Below are positions 1 through 6,730 of a DNA stretch of 42,970 bases, one piece after another. The notes below the pieces were generated by a model, which was given only the letters and a program-made list of their open reading frames with translations, was not told the DNA's origin and made no database searches. The stretch covers positions 1-42,970 of the forward strand of contig JAJYBI010000008.1 in the NCBI GenBank assembly GCA_021779095.1, given 5' to 3'. The stretch's first letter is position 1, and each line of letters opens with the position of its first letter. Source of the stretch: Deltaproteobacteria bacterium (GTDB taxonomy: Bacteria > Desulfobacterota > Desulfuromonadia > Geobacterales > JAJYBI01). Made by a program: the position numbers and the translations under genes.

Positions 1-99
1 GGTTCTCGACAGTGTGGGGGCCGGGGGGCTAAAAACCCCGGCTACCCGACTGGAAGTTGGCTACCTTGTCAAGGTCCTTTTTACTCTCTCAGACTTCAA
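1..99. repeat. 99-bp direct repeat, copy 1
   Basis: Identical over 99 bp to 1400-1498. Read on the minus strand it begins with the last 12 codons of the DUF2569-like gene (residues LKSERVKRTLTR plus stop) and continues about 60 bp beyond that stop. The non-coding part can fold into successive hairpins: ACCTTG/CAAGGT, CCAACT/AGTCGG with one G-U pair, and GCCGGGG/CCCCGGC. The repeat therefore marks the 3' end of a cassette-like unit. The family of the structured part is not recognised. Confidence 0.9.
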
Positions 100-576
100 G
101 AAGTAAGTTACCCAGACCGCGCAACCTATGATGGCTACTAATACACCCGACTTAGAGGTAGTCAAGGCATCTTGACTGACTTCGGCAGGCTGCATCGATT
201 TGATGGCAAAATACACAAAGAGTGCGCCAAGTAAGTTTAGTATGTAGAAAGTGATTATTGTCGGACGTAGAATCTTTTTCCTATTCACCAGAAGTACAAT
301 CATCAAAATTGGAAGAATTATGTAGAAACAGAAAGAAATGGATACTACAAGTAGTTCAAGCGGGGCTTTCGGGAGGCCATTTCTCGTTTGATCCATGAGA
401 CTCCCAAGGTTCAATAGCGGGGATAGAACTAGGCCCGCTAAGACAAGATAAAGCGCGCCGCCAATTTTCTGATAATCGACCTCTTCCGTCTTTATTTCAA
501 CTTCATACCCGCATGTGCACCGAACTGTAGCGTTATCAATTTCATTTGCATTGCATTTTGGGCACGTCCAAGTCAT
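61..576 (-). CDS. DUF2569-like membrane protein with N-terminal zinc ribbon
   Basis: A 171-residue protein. The N-terminus has a two-pair zinc-ribbon pattern (CPKC near residue 5 and CTCG near residue 20). About four hydrophobic segments follow, at roughly residues 38-58, 77-99, 104-124 and 143-160. The ending YFLKSERVKRT resembles the usual end of DUF2569 membrane proteins, whose function is unknown. The ATG at 576 is preceded by AAGGA at a workable spacing. The last 12 codons and the stop lie inside the 99-bp repeat, so the repeat carries this gene's 3' end. Its AT-rich composition and its place among immunity-type genes suggest acquisition with a toxin-immunity array; that role is an inference. 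Confidence 0.7.
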   Translation of the reverse strand: MTWTCPKCNANEIDNATVRCTCGYEVEIKTEEVDYQKIGGALYLVLAGLVLSPLLNLGSLMDQTRNGLPKAPLELLVVSISFCFYIILPILMIVLLVNRKKILRPTIITFYILNLLGALFVYFAIKSMQPAEVSQDALTTSKSGVLVAIIGCAVWVTYFLKSERVKRTLTR

Positions 577-601
577 TTCATTTTCCTTTCTTCCAACGAT
601 G

Positions 602-656
602 GTAGTTGAGCAGACGATAGTTGGTATCTACAAGTAGATGCTTTTGTCCGTTATGT
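602..656 (-). repeat. Shared leader repeat, short copy
   Basis: It shares GTAGTTGAGCAGACGAT, then TTGGTATCTACA, then GTAGATGCTTTTG, then CCGTTATGT with 2273-2366. Both copies lie just upstream of a minus-strand cassette gene (the DUF2569-like gene here, the small Cys-rich gene at 2243). The core ATCTACAAGTAGAT is a palindrome. It could be a common promoter or leader, or a cassette boundary. Confidence 0.7.
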
Positions 657-709
657 CTTAAGCTTGTGGAGTTTTAACTGCCTTTTTATGAGCTTTAATT
701 TTTGCCTTG

Positions 710-747
710 AGGGAAGATGGAGGGTCAGAGGGAAGATGGAGGGTCAG
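710..747. repeat. 19-bp tandem duplication
   Basis: Two adjacent copies of a 19-bp unit beginning AGGGAAGATGG and ending GGGTCAG (710-728 and 729-747). They sit at the left edge of the long inverted repeat at 740-830 and look like a slippage or insertion by-product. Confidence 0.8.
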
Positions 748-830
748 GTCTACATTCTACATCCCATGACTCTCCATGATTGCGTTCCACTACTGTCCTC
801 TACTTCTGTGTAGAATGTAGACCTGACCCT
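740..830. repeat. REP-like element with perfect 21-bp inverted arms
   Basis: The arms at 740-760 and 810-830 are exact reverse complements (outer sequence AGGGTCAGGTCTACATT). About 50 bp separate them and no reading frame is present. The layout resembles REP/BIME elements mobilised by REP-associated tyrosine transposases, but no transposase gene is in the window. It sits between the Imm8-like and DUF2569-like genes. Confidence 0.8.
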
Positions 831-919
831 ACTATGTTCTAGTTGATGAGGCGAAACTGCCAACGGTCCGGGAGATCACCTGACGGCTTCTTGGTCAGGT
901 GCATCTTTCTGGTTGTGCC

Positions 920-1264
920 TCACACTCTGTAATTATCAAATTCCCAATTAAGTTCTTTTGCAATTTCCTTTGCTGTTTCGTCCCAAGTCTGTCTTGCGCA
1001 GTGCATTAGGAGCTTTTGGAGAGCTTTTTCGACTTCGGGCCACGAAAATGCATCCATGATAAGAAGTCCTCGCCCCCAGCGTCTTTCAGTCTTTCCTATC
1101 AGGAATTTAGGAGTGACAGCCTCGAATGAGAAGATGTGTGCGCCTTCTTGTCCTTTTGGTCCAATCTCTACTTCAATGAACACGGAGCAGTCTTCTGAAT
1201 CTGGAGGCTCTTTTCCATATTCGAGATCATGGCAGAGAATGCTTTTCAATTCGGGTTGCATCAT
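920..1264 (-). CDS. Imm8-family immunity-like protein
   Basis: About 114 residues. It has features I associate with immunity protein 8: an early LKSILCHDL strand, the central IEVEIGPKG.EG..IFSFE..TPKFL block, and a closing TWDETAKEIAKELNWEFDNY segment. Such proteins neutralise cognate toxins of polymorphic toxin systems in the cytoplasm. The frame is open upstream to 1327, but the paired ATG codons at 1264/1261 have GAGGG at correct distance, so the shorter start is preferred. No toxin gene lies in the window, so this looks like an orphan immunity gene. Family assignment is by motif memory, not by a search. Confidence 0.72.
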   Translation of the reverse strand: MMQPELKSILCHDLEYGKEPPDSEDCSVFIEVEIGPKGQEGAHIFSFEAVTPKFLIGKTERRWGRGLLIMDAFSWPEVEKALQKLLMHCARQTWDETAKEIAKELNWEFDNYRV

Positions 1265-1295
1265 GATTCCCTCTTCGCGACAACGGTCCGTGGGC

Positions 1296-1365
1296 GGGGA
1301 CGTACTTAAAAAGTTAACCAAATCCACGGATTTTGCAGACTTTTTAAGTTTTTAAGAATGTCCCC
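1296..1365. repeat. 70-bp palindromic REP-like element
   Basis: It is bounded by GGGGAC (1296-1301) and GTCCCC (1360-1365) and contains an 11-bp perfect inverted repeat ACTTAAAAAGT (1304-1314) / ACTTTTTAAGT (1339-1349). It lies directly upstream of the Imm8-like gene on the minus strand. No gene is encoded. Confidence 0.7.
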
Positions 1366-1399
1366 TTAGCTTCCACTACCCAAACTGCTCAATTCCCAT

Positions 1400-1498
1400 G
1401 GTTCTCGACAGTGTGGGGGCCGGGGGGCTAAAAACCCCGGCTACCCGACTGGAAGTTGGCTACCTTGTCAAGGTCCTTTTTACTCTCTCAGACTTCAA
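1400..1498. repeat. 99-bp direct repeat, copy 2, with remnant DUF2569 3' end
   Basis: Identical to 1-99. On the minus strand it starts exactly at the codons for LKSERVKRTLTR-stop, but here nothing upstream continues a DUF2569 gene. It is therefore a cut-off 3' remnant left beside the DUF4288 gene. A stem (GACCGGCC/GGCCGGTC, 1499-1540) abuts its border. Confidence 0.9.
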
Positions 1499-1544
1499 CG
1501 CCATAAGCCTGACCGGCCTACTTTTGGGCCGGTCTTGGCGCTGG

Positions 1545-1940
1545 TTAGCGATCAGCCCAGTCATATTTCAGTCGGTTGCGCTGACTAAGAGCAGACTCTC
1601 TCATGGCATCAAGTTCTTTTTCGTTTGGGATGAGCTGCTCTTGCCGCTCCATCGGTTCAAGCATTTCTACAAGTTCGCTCCAGACCTCTCCCTCTGGAAA
1701 GGCCGTTGATATGTCTTTCAACTCCATCACTCCCACAAACTCGAATGCAATCTCGCCGTCTGTTTTTTTTTCGGTGTACTGTTCGTCTTTTCCGATCTTC
1801 TTAGCTTTTTTCAAGGCCGTGGCTGCGTTAGCAGATTGATAGGTGATGATTCTTACTTCACAGACTCGGCGTTTCCTGCTGATTCCGTTTCGTATAGGTC
1901 GCCATTGGAAAAGTAATTTCGCGGAGTATTGATTCATCAT
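1545..1940 (-). CDS. DUF4288 domain-containing protein
   Basis: 131 residues, soluble. It has the DUF4288 pattern: an early YSAKLLFQWR strand, then a VCEVRIITYQSANAATALKK helix region, the core IAFEFVGVMEL near the middle, and a GEVWSEL motif. The biochemical role is unknown to me; proteins of this type often sit in polymorphic toxin immunity arrays, which fits the Imm8-like neighbour. Two adjacent ATG codons (1940, 1937) are possible starts; only a weak GAGAAAA precedes them. It ends 46 bp before the second copy of the 99-bp repeat. Acquired, AT-rich composition. Confidence 0.7.
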   Translation of the reverse strand: MMNQYSAKLLFQWRPIRNGISRKRRVCEVRIITYQSANAATALKKAKKIGKDEQYTEKKTDGEIAFEFVGVMELKDISTAFPEGEVWSELVEMLEPMERQEQLIPNEKELDAMRESALSQRNRLKYDWADR

Positions 1941-1997
1941 TTCATTTTCTCGCTAAGGGGTTTCGCTACGCTTACTCCCTTTTCGTAGGGAACCGAA

Positions 1998-2243
1998 TCA
2001 GTCGTCTCTTTGGCGGATAATGCGAGCCTCTTTTGTTGGTGGATACTTTTCATCATAGTTGCCGAAACCGTGCCCCTTAATAAAGGCTCCGCAAAAAGGA
2101 CAAAAATACAGATGCGCGAACCCATCAATGATCCATTCAGTTTCATCTACTTCCTGATGTTTTTCATATGCATAGTGAATTTCCCCGGATTCGTAAAATT
2201 CACCAAAGCGCTCACAGCAGTAAGTCGCTATCTTTTTCTTCAT
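1998..2243 (-). CDS. Small Cys-rich hypothetical protein
   Basis: About 81 residues from the ATG at 2243; a GTG at 2261 would add six. It has an early Cys pair (TYCC) and a CPFCGAFIKGHGFG segment that looks like half of a treble-clef or zinc-ribbon site. The sequence is acidic and soluble with no membrane segment. No named family is recognised; small proteins with a FCPFCG motif occur beside immunity genes. It is separated from the DUF4288 gene by 57 bp and may share its transcript. Its upstream region carries the expanded leader repeat at 2273-2366. Confidence 0.5.
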   Translation of the reverse strand: MKKKIATYCCERFGEFYESGEIHYAYEKHQEVDETEWIIDGFAHLYFCPFCGAFIKGHGFGNYDEKYPPTKEARIIRQRDD

Positions 2244-2272
2244 ATTTCTTATTTCCTTCACGCTTAACGAAT

Positions 2273-2366
2273 GTAGTTGAGCAGACGATTTTGGTATCTA
2301 CAGGTATATGCATGCATCTACATATATATCCCTGCATCTACCTGTAGATGCTTTTGCCCGTTATGT
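2273..2366 (-). repeat. Shared leader repeat, expanded copy with iterated palindromes
   Basis: Same outer sequence as 602-656, but the central palindrome is repeated: ATCTACAGGTATATGC, GCATCTACATATAT and GCATCTACCTGTAGATGC, with a further AGCATCTACATGTATATGCT just beyond at about 2380-2399. The palindromic motif is ATCTAC-n2-GTAGAT. It lies upstream of the small Cys-rich gene. Confidence 0.7.
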
Positions 2367-2404
2367 CACTTATCCAGAAGCATCTACATGTATATGCTTT
2401 TCCA

Positions 2405-2720
2405 GAGGCGTACCTGAAAGGACCCGTAGTGTTCAGGCTAGCAATCGTGCAGTTAGGTGTAATTGCAAAACCACAAGCCTGGCACCACTTCCTTCCCTTT
2501 CAGCATGTAGTTTCACCCGTCATGCGAGACTTGAGAAACAGATTTGCAGGCGTAAATCTAAATCAAATTTTACATTCCCGCAAGTGACAATTTGTCTGGG
2601 TGGGGAGATTGAAGGTGAGACGTGAGAGGTGTGAAGTGAGACGCACGAAGGATGGAGGTGCGTTTAATCGGTGGCGGGAAACCATATTCTGACGAACTGT
2701 TCCCTGGAATCCAGGTGATC
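2405..2720. other. Gene-poor boundary of the acquired island
   Basis: No convincing gene here. Plus-strand frames at 2348-2587 and 2308-2625 have no recognised domain and no good ribosome binding site. A short GTGAGACGTGAGAGGTGTG-type repeat is seen at about 2615-2645. Composition moves from AT-rich to GC-rich across this stretch, so it probably marks the island border. Confidence 0.4.
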
Positions 2721-2749
2721 GCAAGGGGCAGGATCTACCTGCCCCTTGC
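2721..2749 (-). terminator. Strong hairpin after the FN3 lipoprotein gene
   Basis: A 12-bp perfect stem GCAAGGGGCAGG/CCTGCCCCTTGC with a 5-nt loop, starting 11 bp beyond the stop codon of the minus-strand gene. No T-run follows on either strand, so it may be a weak or mRNA-stabilising terminator. Confidence 0.5.
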
Positions 2750-2759
2750 CTTGTGCGGT

Positions 2760-4280
2760 CTATGGCGCCAGGACAGCACCGGTCAAGTCGATGGTCGCTC
2801 CGAATTGGTTGTAGATGTCGAAGTCGATAGCGCTCGAGCTGGTAGTTGCCGTAGGCGGAACATGATCCCAGAAGTTGTTTCGTGCGGAGATCGTAACGCC
2901 TACGTCCACGTTGGTCCACAAGTCGATGTTTGAGTTGCCCGTGATCGTATTGCCGCCTGCGCTGCCCGTCGCTCCTCCGCCAAGGTCGCCCGAGGTGGCA
3001 GGGGCGTCGTATTCGACGCCATAGGCATTCAGCCTGATGGTGTTGTTTTCGACCCGGACTCCGGGGCCGGTCCCGTTGATGAACGAAATGCCATTCCCGT
3101 TGTTGCTGACGCCGTTGCTCTGGATGACATTGCCTGAAACAGTACAGCTGTTCCCGCCACCGAAGAAGTAAATGCCGTTCTTGCCGGAGTTGACGACCCG
3201 ATTGTTCCGGATCGTTACATTGTCGTTCCCGACGGTGATCCCCATGGGGGCTGAGACTGCGGGACTCGGTGCCGTGCCGGTGATAACGAAACCTGCCACA
3301 ACGGTATTGTCGAGCGGAACGACCGCTGCCGAGATAAATGTGGCTAGTCCGGACACCGTCCCACCACCGTTGATCGTGGTCGGGGTCGTACCGTTGTTCC
3401 CCTTGTTCGACTCGTCACCAATCAGGTGAACGCCTGCCGGAACGGTAATCGGGAAGGCCTCTCCGAGTGCTGCGTCGTATGTGCCGGGGGCTACCGTCAC
3501 GGTATCGCCCGCGATGGCAAGCGAAAGCGCCTTCGTAATGGTCTTGTAGGGGATTGTCGTCCCGTTGCCGTTTGTGTCATCTCCTGTGGCAGCATTAACC
3601 GTAAAGAAGGCAGTTGCTGGAGCAACAGGCGACGAAGCGGGACTGAAGCTGCTCTCCCCCGCGCTGTTCACCGCTTTCACCCAGACATAGTAGGGGGTCC
3701 CATTTGTCAATCCTGTGATGATGCATGCTGTATCGGCAGTATTGCCGTCCCCGGTGAACTCCGTGGCACCAGCGCTGTTGTTGGTGGTGCTGTAAAAGAC
3801 TTTGTAACTTGTGGCACCTGTTACGGCCATCCACGTTACATCCAATCTGCCATCTCCTGAAGTTGCGGTCGGCGATGCAGGTGCCGGTGGGATCGTTACG
3901 GGGATCGCCGGCGTCCCGGATGAGGGGGTTGAACTGAAATCGCTGGTCCCGGCGCTGTTTATGGCATTGACCCACACGTAATAAATGGTGCCGTTCGACA
4001 GACCCGTGATGATGCACGTTGTATCGGTGTCGTTACCGTCACCGGTAAACTTTGTTGCCGAAGAACTGCTGTTGGAGGTGCCATAATAGACCTCATATCT
4101 TGATGCACCTGCTGCTGCCGACCAGGTTACCGTCAATTGGCTGTCTGCGGGGGTCACAACGAGCGAATTTACTGTTGCTGGTGGAGAAACCGTTGAGACA
4201 GTTGAGCCGCTTCCGCCACAACCAGCGAGCAACAGTATCGGCAGAAGCGATAGCACGTAATGTATCAACCCTTTCTTCAT
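2760..4280 (-). CDS. Lipoprotein with two FN3 domains and DUF1565/beta-helix domain
   Basis: 506 residues from the ATG at 4280, which has AAAGGAGG upstream; the frame is open further to 4361 without a better start. The signal peptide ends in a lipobox LAGC (Cys about residue 21), so it is probably a lipid-anchored surface or periplasmic protein. Two fibronectin type III domains (about 34-125 and 130-220) are near copies, both carrying KFTGDGN/EFTGDGN and CIITGL.NGT.YYVWV. A DUF1565-type start (FTVNAATGDD, about residue 222) leads into a right-handed parallel beta-helix rich in NN/GN turns to the end. Function is unknown; binding or modification of polysaccharide is plausible. It is a lone gene beside the acquired island. 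Confidence 0.75.
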   Translation of the reverse strand: MKKGLIHYVLSLLPILLLAGCGGSGSTVSTVSPPATVNSLVVTPADSQLTVTWSAAAGASRYEVYYGTSNSSSSATKFTGDGNDTDTTCIITGLSNGTIYYVWVNAINSAGTSDFSSTPSSGTPAIPVTIPPAPASPTATSGDGRLDVTWMAVTGATSYKVFYSTTNNSAGATEFTGDGNTADTACIITGLTNGTPYYVWVKAVNSAGESSFSPASSPVAPATAFFTVNAATGDDTNGNGTTIPYKTITKALSLAIAGDTVTVAPGTYDAALGEAFPITVPAGVHLIGDESNKGNNGTTPTTINGGGTVSGLATFISAAVVPLDNTVVAGFVITGTAPSPAVSAPMGITVGNDNVTIRNNRVVNSGKNGIYFFGGGNSCTVSGNVIQSNGVSNNGNGISFINGTGPGVRVENNTIRLNAYGVEYDAPATSGDLGGGATGSAGGNTITGNSNIDLWTNVDVGVTISARNNFWDHVPPTATTSSSAIDFDIYNQFGATIDLTGAVLAP

Positions 4281-4430
4281 GATAATGCCCTCCTTTGAAT
4301 ATTTTTTTGCGGTTGCCGTGACCCACTGGTTGCAGTGAGCTACACCGTACGTCTGACGCAAGACTATATGTAAAAATTAATGACAATTATTTGCATGTCA
4401 AGGAGTAGTACGGATGGTGCTCAGGTTGTA

Positions 4431-4549
4431 CCCGTAAGACGTAATACGTTAGACGTAAGACTAAAGGATGGGGGATGAGGGATGAGGGATGAGGGATGAG
4501 GGATGAGGGATGAGGGATGAGGGATGAGGGATGAGGGATGAGGGATGAG
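4431..4549. repeat. Heptamer tandem repeat with flanking palindromic sequence
   Basis: Eleven perfect copies of GGATGAG occupy 4473-4549. They follow a GTAAGACGTAATACGTTAGACG segment that is itself repetitive. The tract fills the gap between the start of the lipoprotein gene and the end of the DUF6504-like gene. Its low complexity should make copy number variable. Confidence 0.9.
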
Positions 4550-4556
4550 GGGGCGT

Positions 4557-4892
4557 TTACGGTTCGGGGGTTACGATACTGAAGAGCCGCCAGCGAGGGG
4601 CCGTGGCGTGCCCGCGTCGCGGCTGGCGGTCGAAGTAGATCTTCATCACGCCATGTTCGGCAGTCTCCACCTCATACCAGTGCTTGCGCACGTACCGCTC
4701 ACGGCTGCCGTGGTCGCACGGGCCGGTATCGTGCCAGCTGCGCCGCACGTCCACGATGGTGACGGTCACTGTGCCCCAGCGGAACTCGCGCGGCAGGCCG
4801 GGTTCGCCGGCCGCCATCCGGGCGGTGTCGCTGGTGGCGGTGACCGGTAGCAGGTCCGCGCCGATGAAGCGCTCGGTGTCGGTGGTGGTCAC
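4557..4892 (-). CDS. DUF6504-like hypothetical protein
   Basis: 111 residues, soluble. The N-terminus FIGADLLPV, the central REFRWGTVTVTIVDVRRSWHD and the later KHWYEVET.EHGVMKIYFDR resemble DUF6504-type small proteins, which have no known role. The GTG start at 4892 is chosen because GGAGG lies 7 bases upstream. It is the last gene on the strand of the tetrapyrrole cluster, 131 bp after cobA-hemD, so co-transcription is possible but not shown. Confidence 0.55.
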   Translation of the reverse strand: MTTTDTERFIGADLLPVTATSDTARMAAGEPGLPREFRWGTVTVTIVDVRRSWHDTGPCDHGSRERYVRKHWYEVETAEHGVMKIYFDRQPRRGHATAPRWRLFSIVTPEP

Positions 4893-5023
4893 GGGTAATC
4901 CTCCGTCGGGACGCTCCGGGTACCGCGGAAAGTGTTAGGTTACAGCTATACTCTAGGGCAGGCCCCGACTTTCGGCAAGCGAGGTGTGGGGAGGGGGAGA
5001 TCTGGGGATAAAGGAGCCGATTT

Positions 5024-6559
5024 TCAGCGGCTGAAATGCCCGACGATGGCGTCGGTGAGGTCGGCGAGGGTGTACTTCGCAGGCTCGATATGGACCTCCA
5101 GCCCCAGCTCGCGGCAGGTGGCGGAGGTGACGGGGCCGATGGAGGCTATTGTCACTCCCTCCATGAGCTTCAGGAACCGGTTCTCCCCCAGCATGGCGGC
5201 CAGGTTCTTCACGGTGGAGGATGAGGTGAAGGTGGCGCAGTGGATGCGGCCCTCCTCCAGCGCGGCGAGCGCCCCGGCCGGCAGGGCGTCGGGGAGGACG
5301 TTGCGGTAGGCGACGGGGGCGACGACGGTGGCGCCCATGGCGGCCAGCTCCGTGGGGATCAGTTCGCGGGCCCGGTCGGCGCGGGGGAAGAGCACCGTCT
5401 GGCCGGCGACGTTCAGCTCCCGGAAGGCGGCTACGACCCCTTCCGCCTTGTAGTCGGCGGGGACGAGGTCCGGCCGGATGCCGAAAGGCGCGAGCGCGGC
5501 GGCGGTCCTGGGACCCACGGCGCAGACCTTCGCGTGGCCCAGCGCCCGGCTGTCGAGGCCGCGGTCATGGAGGCGGCCGAAGAAGGACTGGACGGCGTTG
5601 TAGGAGGTGAGGACCACCCAGGCGACCGACGGCAGCCCGTCGATCCCCGCGTCCAGTTCTGCGTAGGATTCGGGCGGCACGATGGAGATGGTGGGGCATT
5701 CGAAGACCCGGGCGCCGGTGGCGGCCAGCATGTCGGCGAACTCCCCCGCCTGGTCGGCGGCGCGGGTGACGAGGAGTCCCGTGCCGCAAAGCGGCCGGTT
5801 GTCGAACCAGCGCAAGCGCTCCCGCAGCCGTACCACCTCTCCCACGATGGTGACCGCCGGCGGCCTGAAGCCGGCCGTGCGGGCGGCGTCGGCGATGTCG
5901 GCAAGCGTCCCGGTGAGCACCTCCTGCTCCGGGCGGGTTCCCCAGCGGACGAGCGCCACCGGGGTCTCCGGCGGCCGGCCGTGGGCCATAAGGCTTTTGG
6001 TGATGACGGGCAGGTTCTTCACCCCCATGTAGAAGACGATCGTGCCGCTTCCCAGGGAGAGCCGCTCCCAGTCGATGTCCGATGCGTCCTTGTCCGGGTG
6101 CTCGTGGCCGGTGACAAACGCCACCGAGGTGGTGACGTCGCGGTGGGTGAGGGGGATGCCGGCGTAGGCCGCGGCGCCCACGGCGGCGGTGACGCCGGGG
6201 ACGATCTCGTAGGGGATGCCGGCCGACTGAAGCGCCTCGCACTCCTCGCCGCCCCGGCCGAAGATGAACGGGTCGCCCCCCTTGAGCCGGGCGACCGTCT
6301 TTCCTGCTAACGCCTTTGCAACGAGCAGGTCGTTGATCTGCCACTGCTCCTGGTTGTGGGCGCCGCCGATCTTGCCGGCGTAGATCAGCTCCGCATGCGG
6401 CTTCGCATGGGCCAGGAGGCCGTCGTTGGCCAGGTAGTCGTAGACCACCACGTCGGCGAGCCCGATGCATTCCCGTCCCCGGACGGTGATGAGCCCGGGG
6501 TCGCCGGGACCGGCACCGATGAGATAGACCATGCCTTTGTGCGGGGAGTTATCGTTCAT
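5024..6559 (-). CDS. cobA-hemD: Fused uroporphyrinogen-III C-methyltransferase / uroporphyrinogen-III synthase
   Basis: 511 residues, a fusion. Residues about 10-250 are the SAM-dependent methyltransferase (LIGAGPGDPGLITVRG, ARLKGGDPFIFGRGGEE) that turns uroporphyrinogen III into precorrin-2. Residues about 260-510 are uroporphyrinogen-III synthase (HemD), which cyclises hydroxymethylbilane. One polypeptide thus covers two steps at the branch between heme and cobalamin/siroheme. The ATG at 6559 has little Shine-Dalgarno support; an ATG at 6532 with AAAGG just upstream is an alternative. It follows hemC on the same strand across a 171-bp gap filled by a palindromic repeat. Confidence 0.95.
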   Translation of the reverse strand: MNDNSPHKGMVYLIGAGPGDPGLITVRGRECIGLADVVVYDYLANDGLLAHAKPHAELIYAGKIGGAHNQEQWQINDLLVAKALAGKTVARLKGGDPFIFGRGGEECEALQSAGIPYEIVPGVTAAVGAAAYAGIPLTHRDVTTSVAFVTGHEHPDKDASDIDWERLSLGSGTIVFYMGVKNLPVITKSLMAHGRPPETPVALVRWGTRPEQEVLTGTLADIADAARTAGFRPPAVTIVGEVVRLRERLRWFDNRPLCGTGLLVTRAADQAGEFADMLAATGARVFECPTISIVPPESYAELDAGIDGLPSVAWVVLTSYNAVQSFFGRLHDRGLDSRALGHAKVCAVGPRTAAALAPFGIRPDLVPADYKAEGVVAAFRELNVAGQTVLFPRADRARELIPTELAAMGATVVAPVAYRNVLPDALPAGALAALEEGRIHCATFTSSSTVKNLAAMLGENRFLKLMEGVTIASIGPVTSATCRELGLEVHIEPAKYTLADLTDAIVGHFSR

Positions 6560-6588
6560 GTGGGAAAAGTGAAAAGCAATAAAGCGTG

Positions 6589-6676
6589 AACCACAGAGGT
6601 CACAGAGGAACGCAGGGGAAAACCTAAGGCTATAAAAGGTTTATACTCTGTGGTCCTCGGTGTCCCCTGTGGTTAC
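6589..6676. repeat. Palindromic intergenic element (CACAGAG type)
   Basis: Imperfect inverted arms (ACCACAGAGGTCACAGAGG at left, CCTCGGTGTCCCCTGTGGTT at right) lie between hemC and cobA-hemD. It is the same family as 18154-18334 and 37391-37723. It probably folds in the mRNA. Confidence 0.7.
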
Positions 6677-6730
6677 TGCTTTGTGTTTGCAGGGGTTACG
6701 CCGGAACGTTGCACTCCCTGGCCGGATCGC

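Noticed and set aside
1..1498. Integron cassettes with the 99-bp repeat as attC
   Set aside because: The repeat lacks proper RYYYAAC and GTTRRRY core sites, and its start coincides with DUF2569 codons rather than with a recombination core. No integrase is visible.
2308..2625. Plus-strand open frames as a small gene or transposase remnant
   Set aside because: No recognisable domain in either frame, weak start context, and the region is built of palindromic repeats.
4473..4549. CRISPR array
   Set aside because: The 7-bp units are contiguous with no spacers; no cas gene is present.
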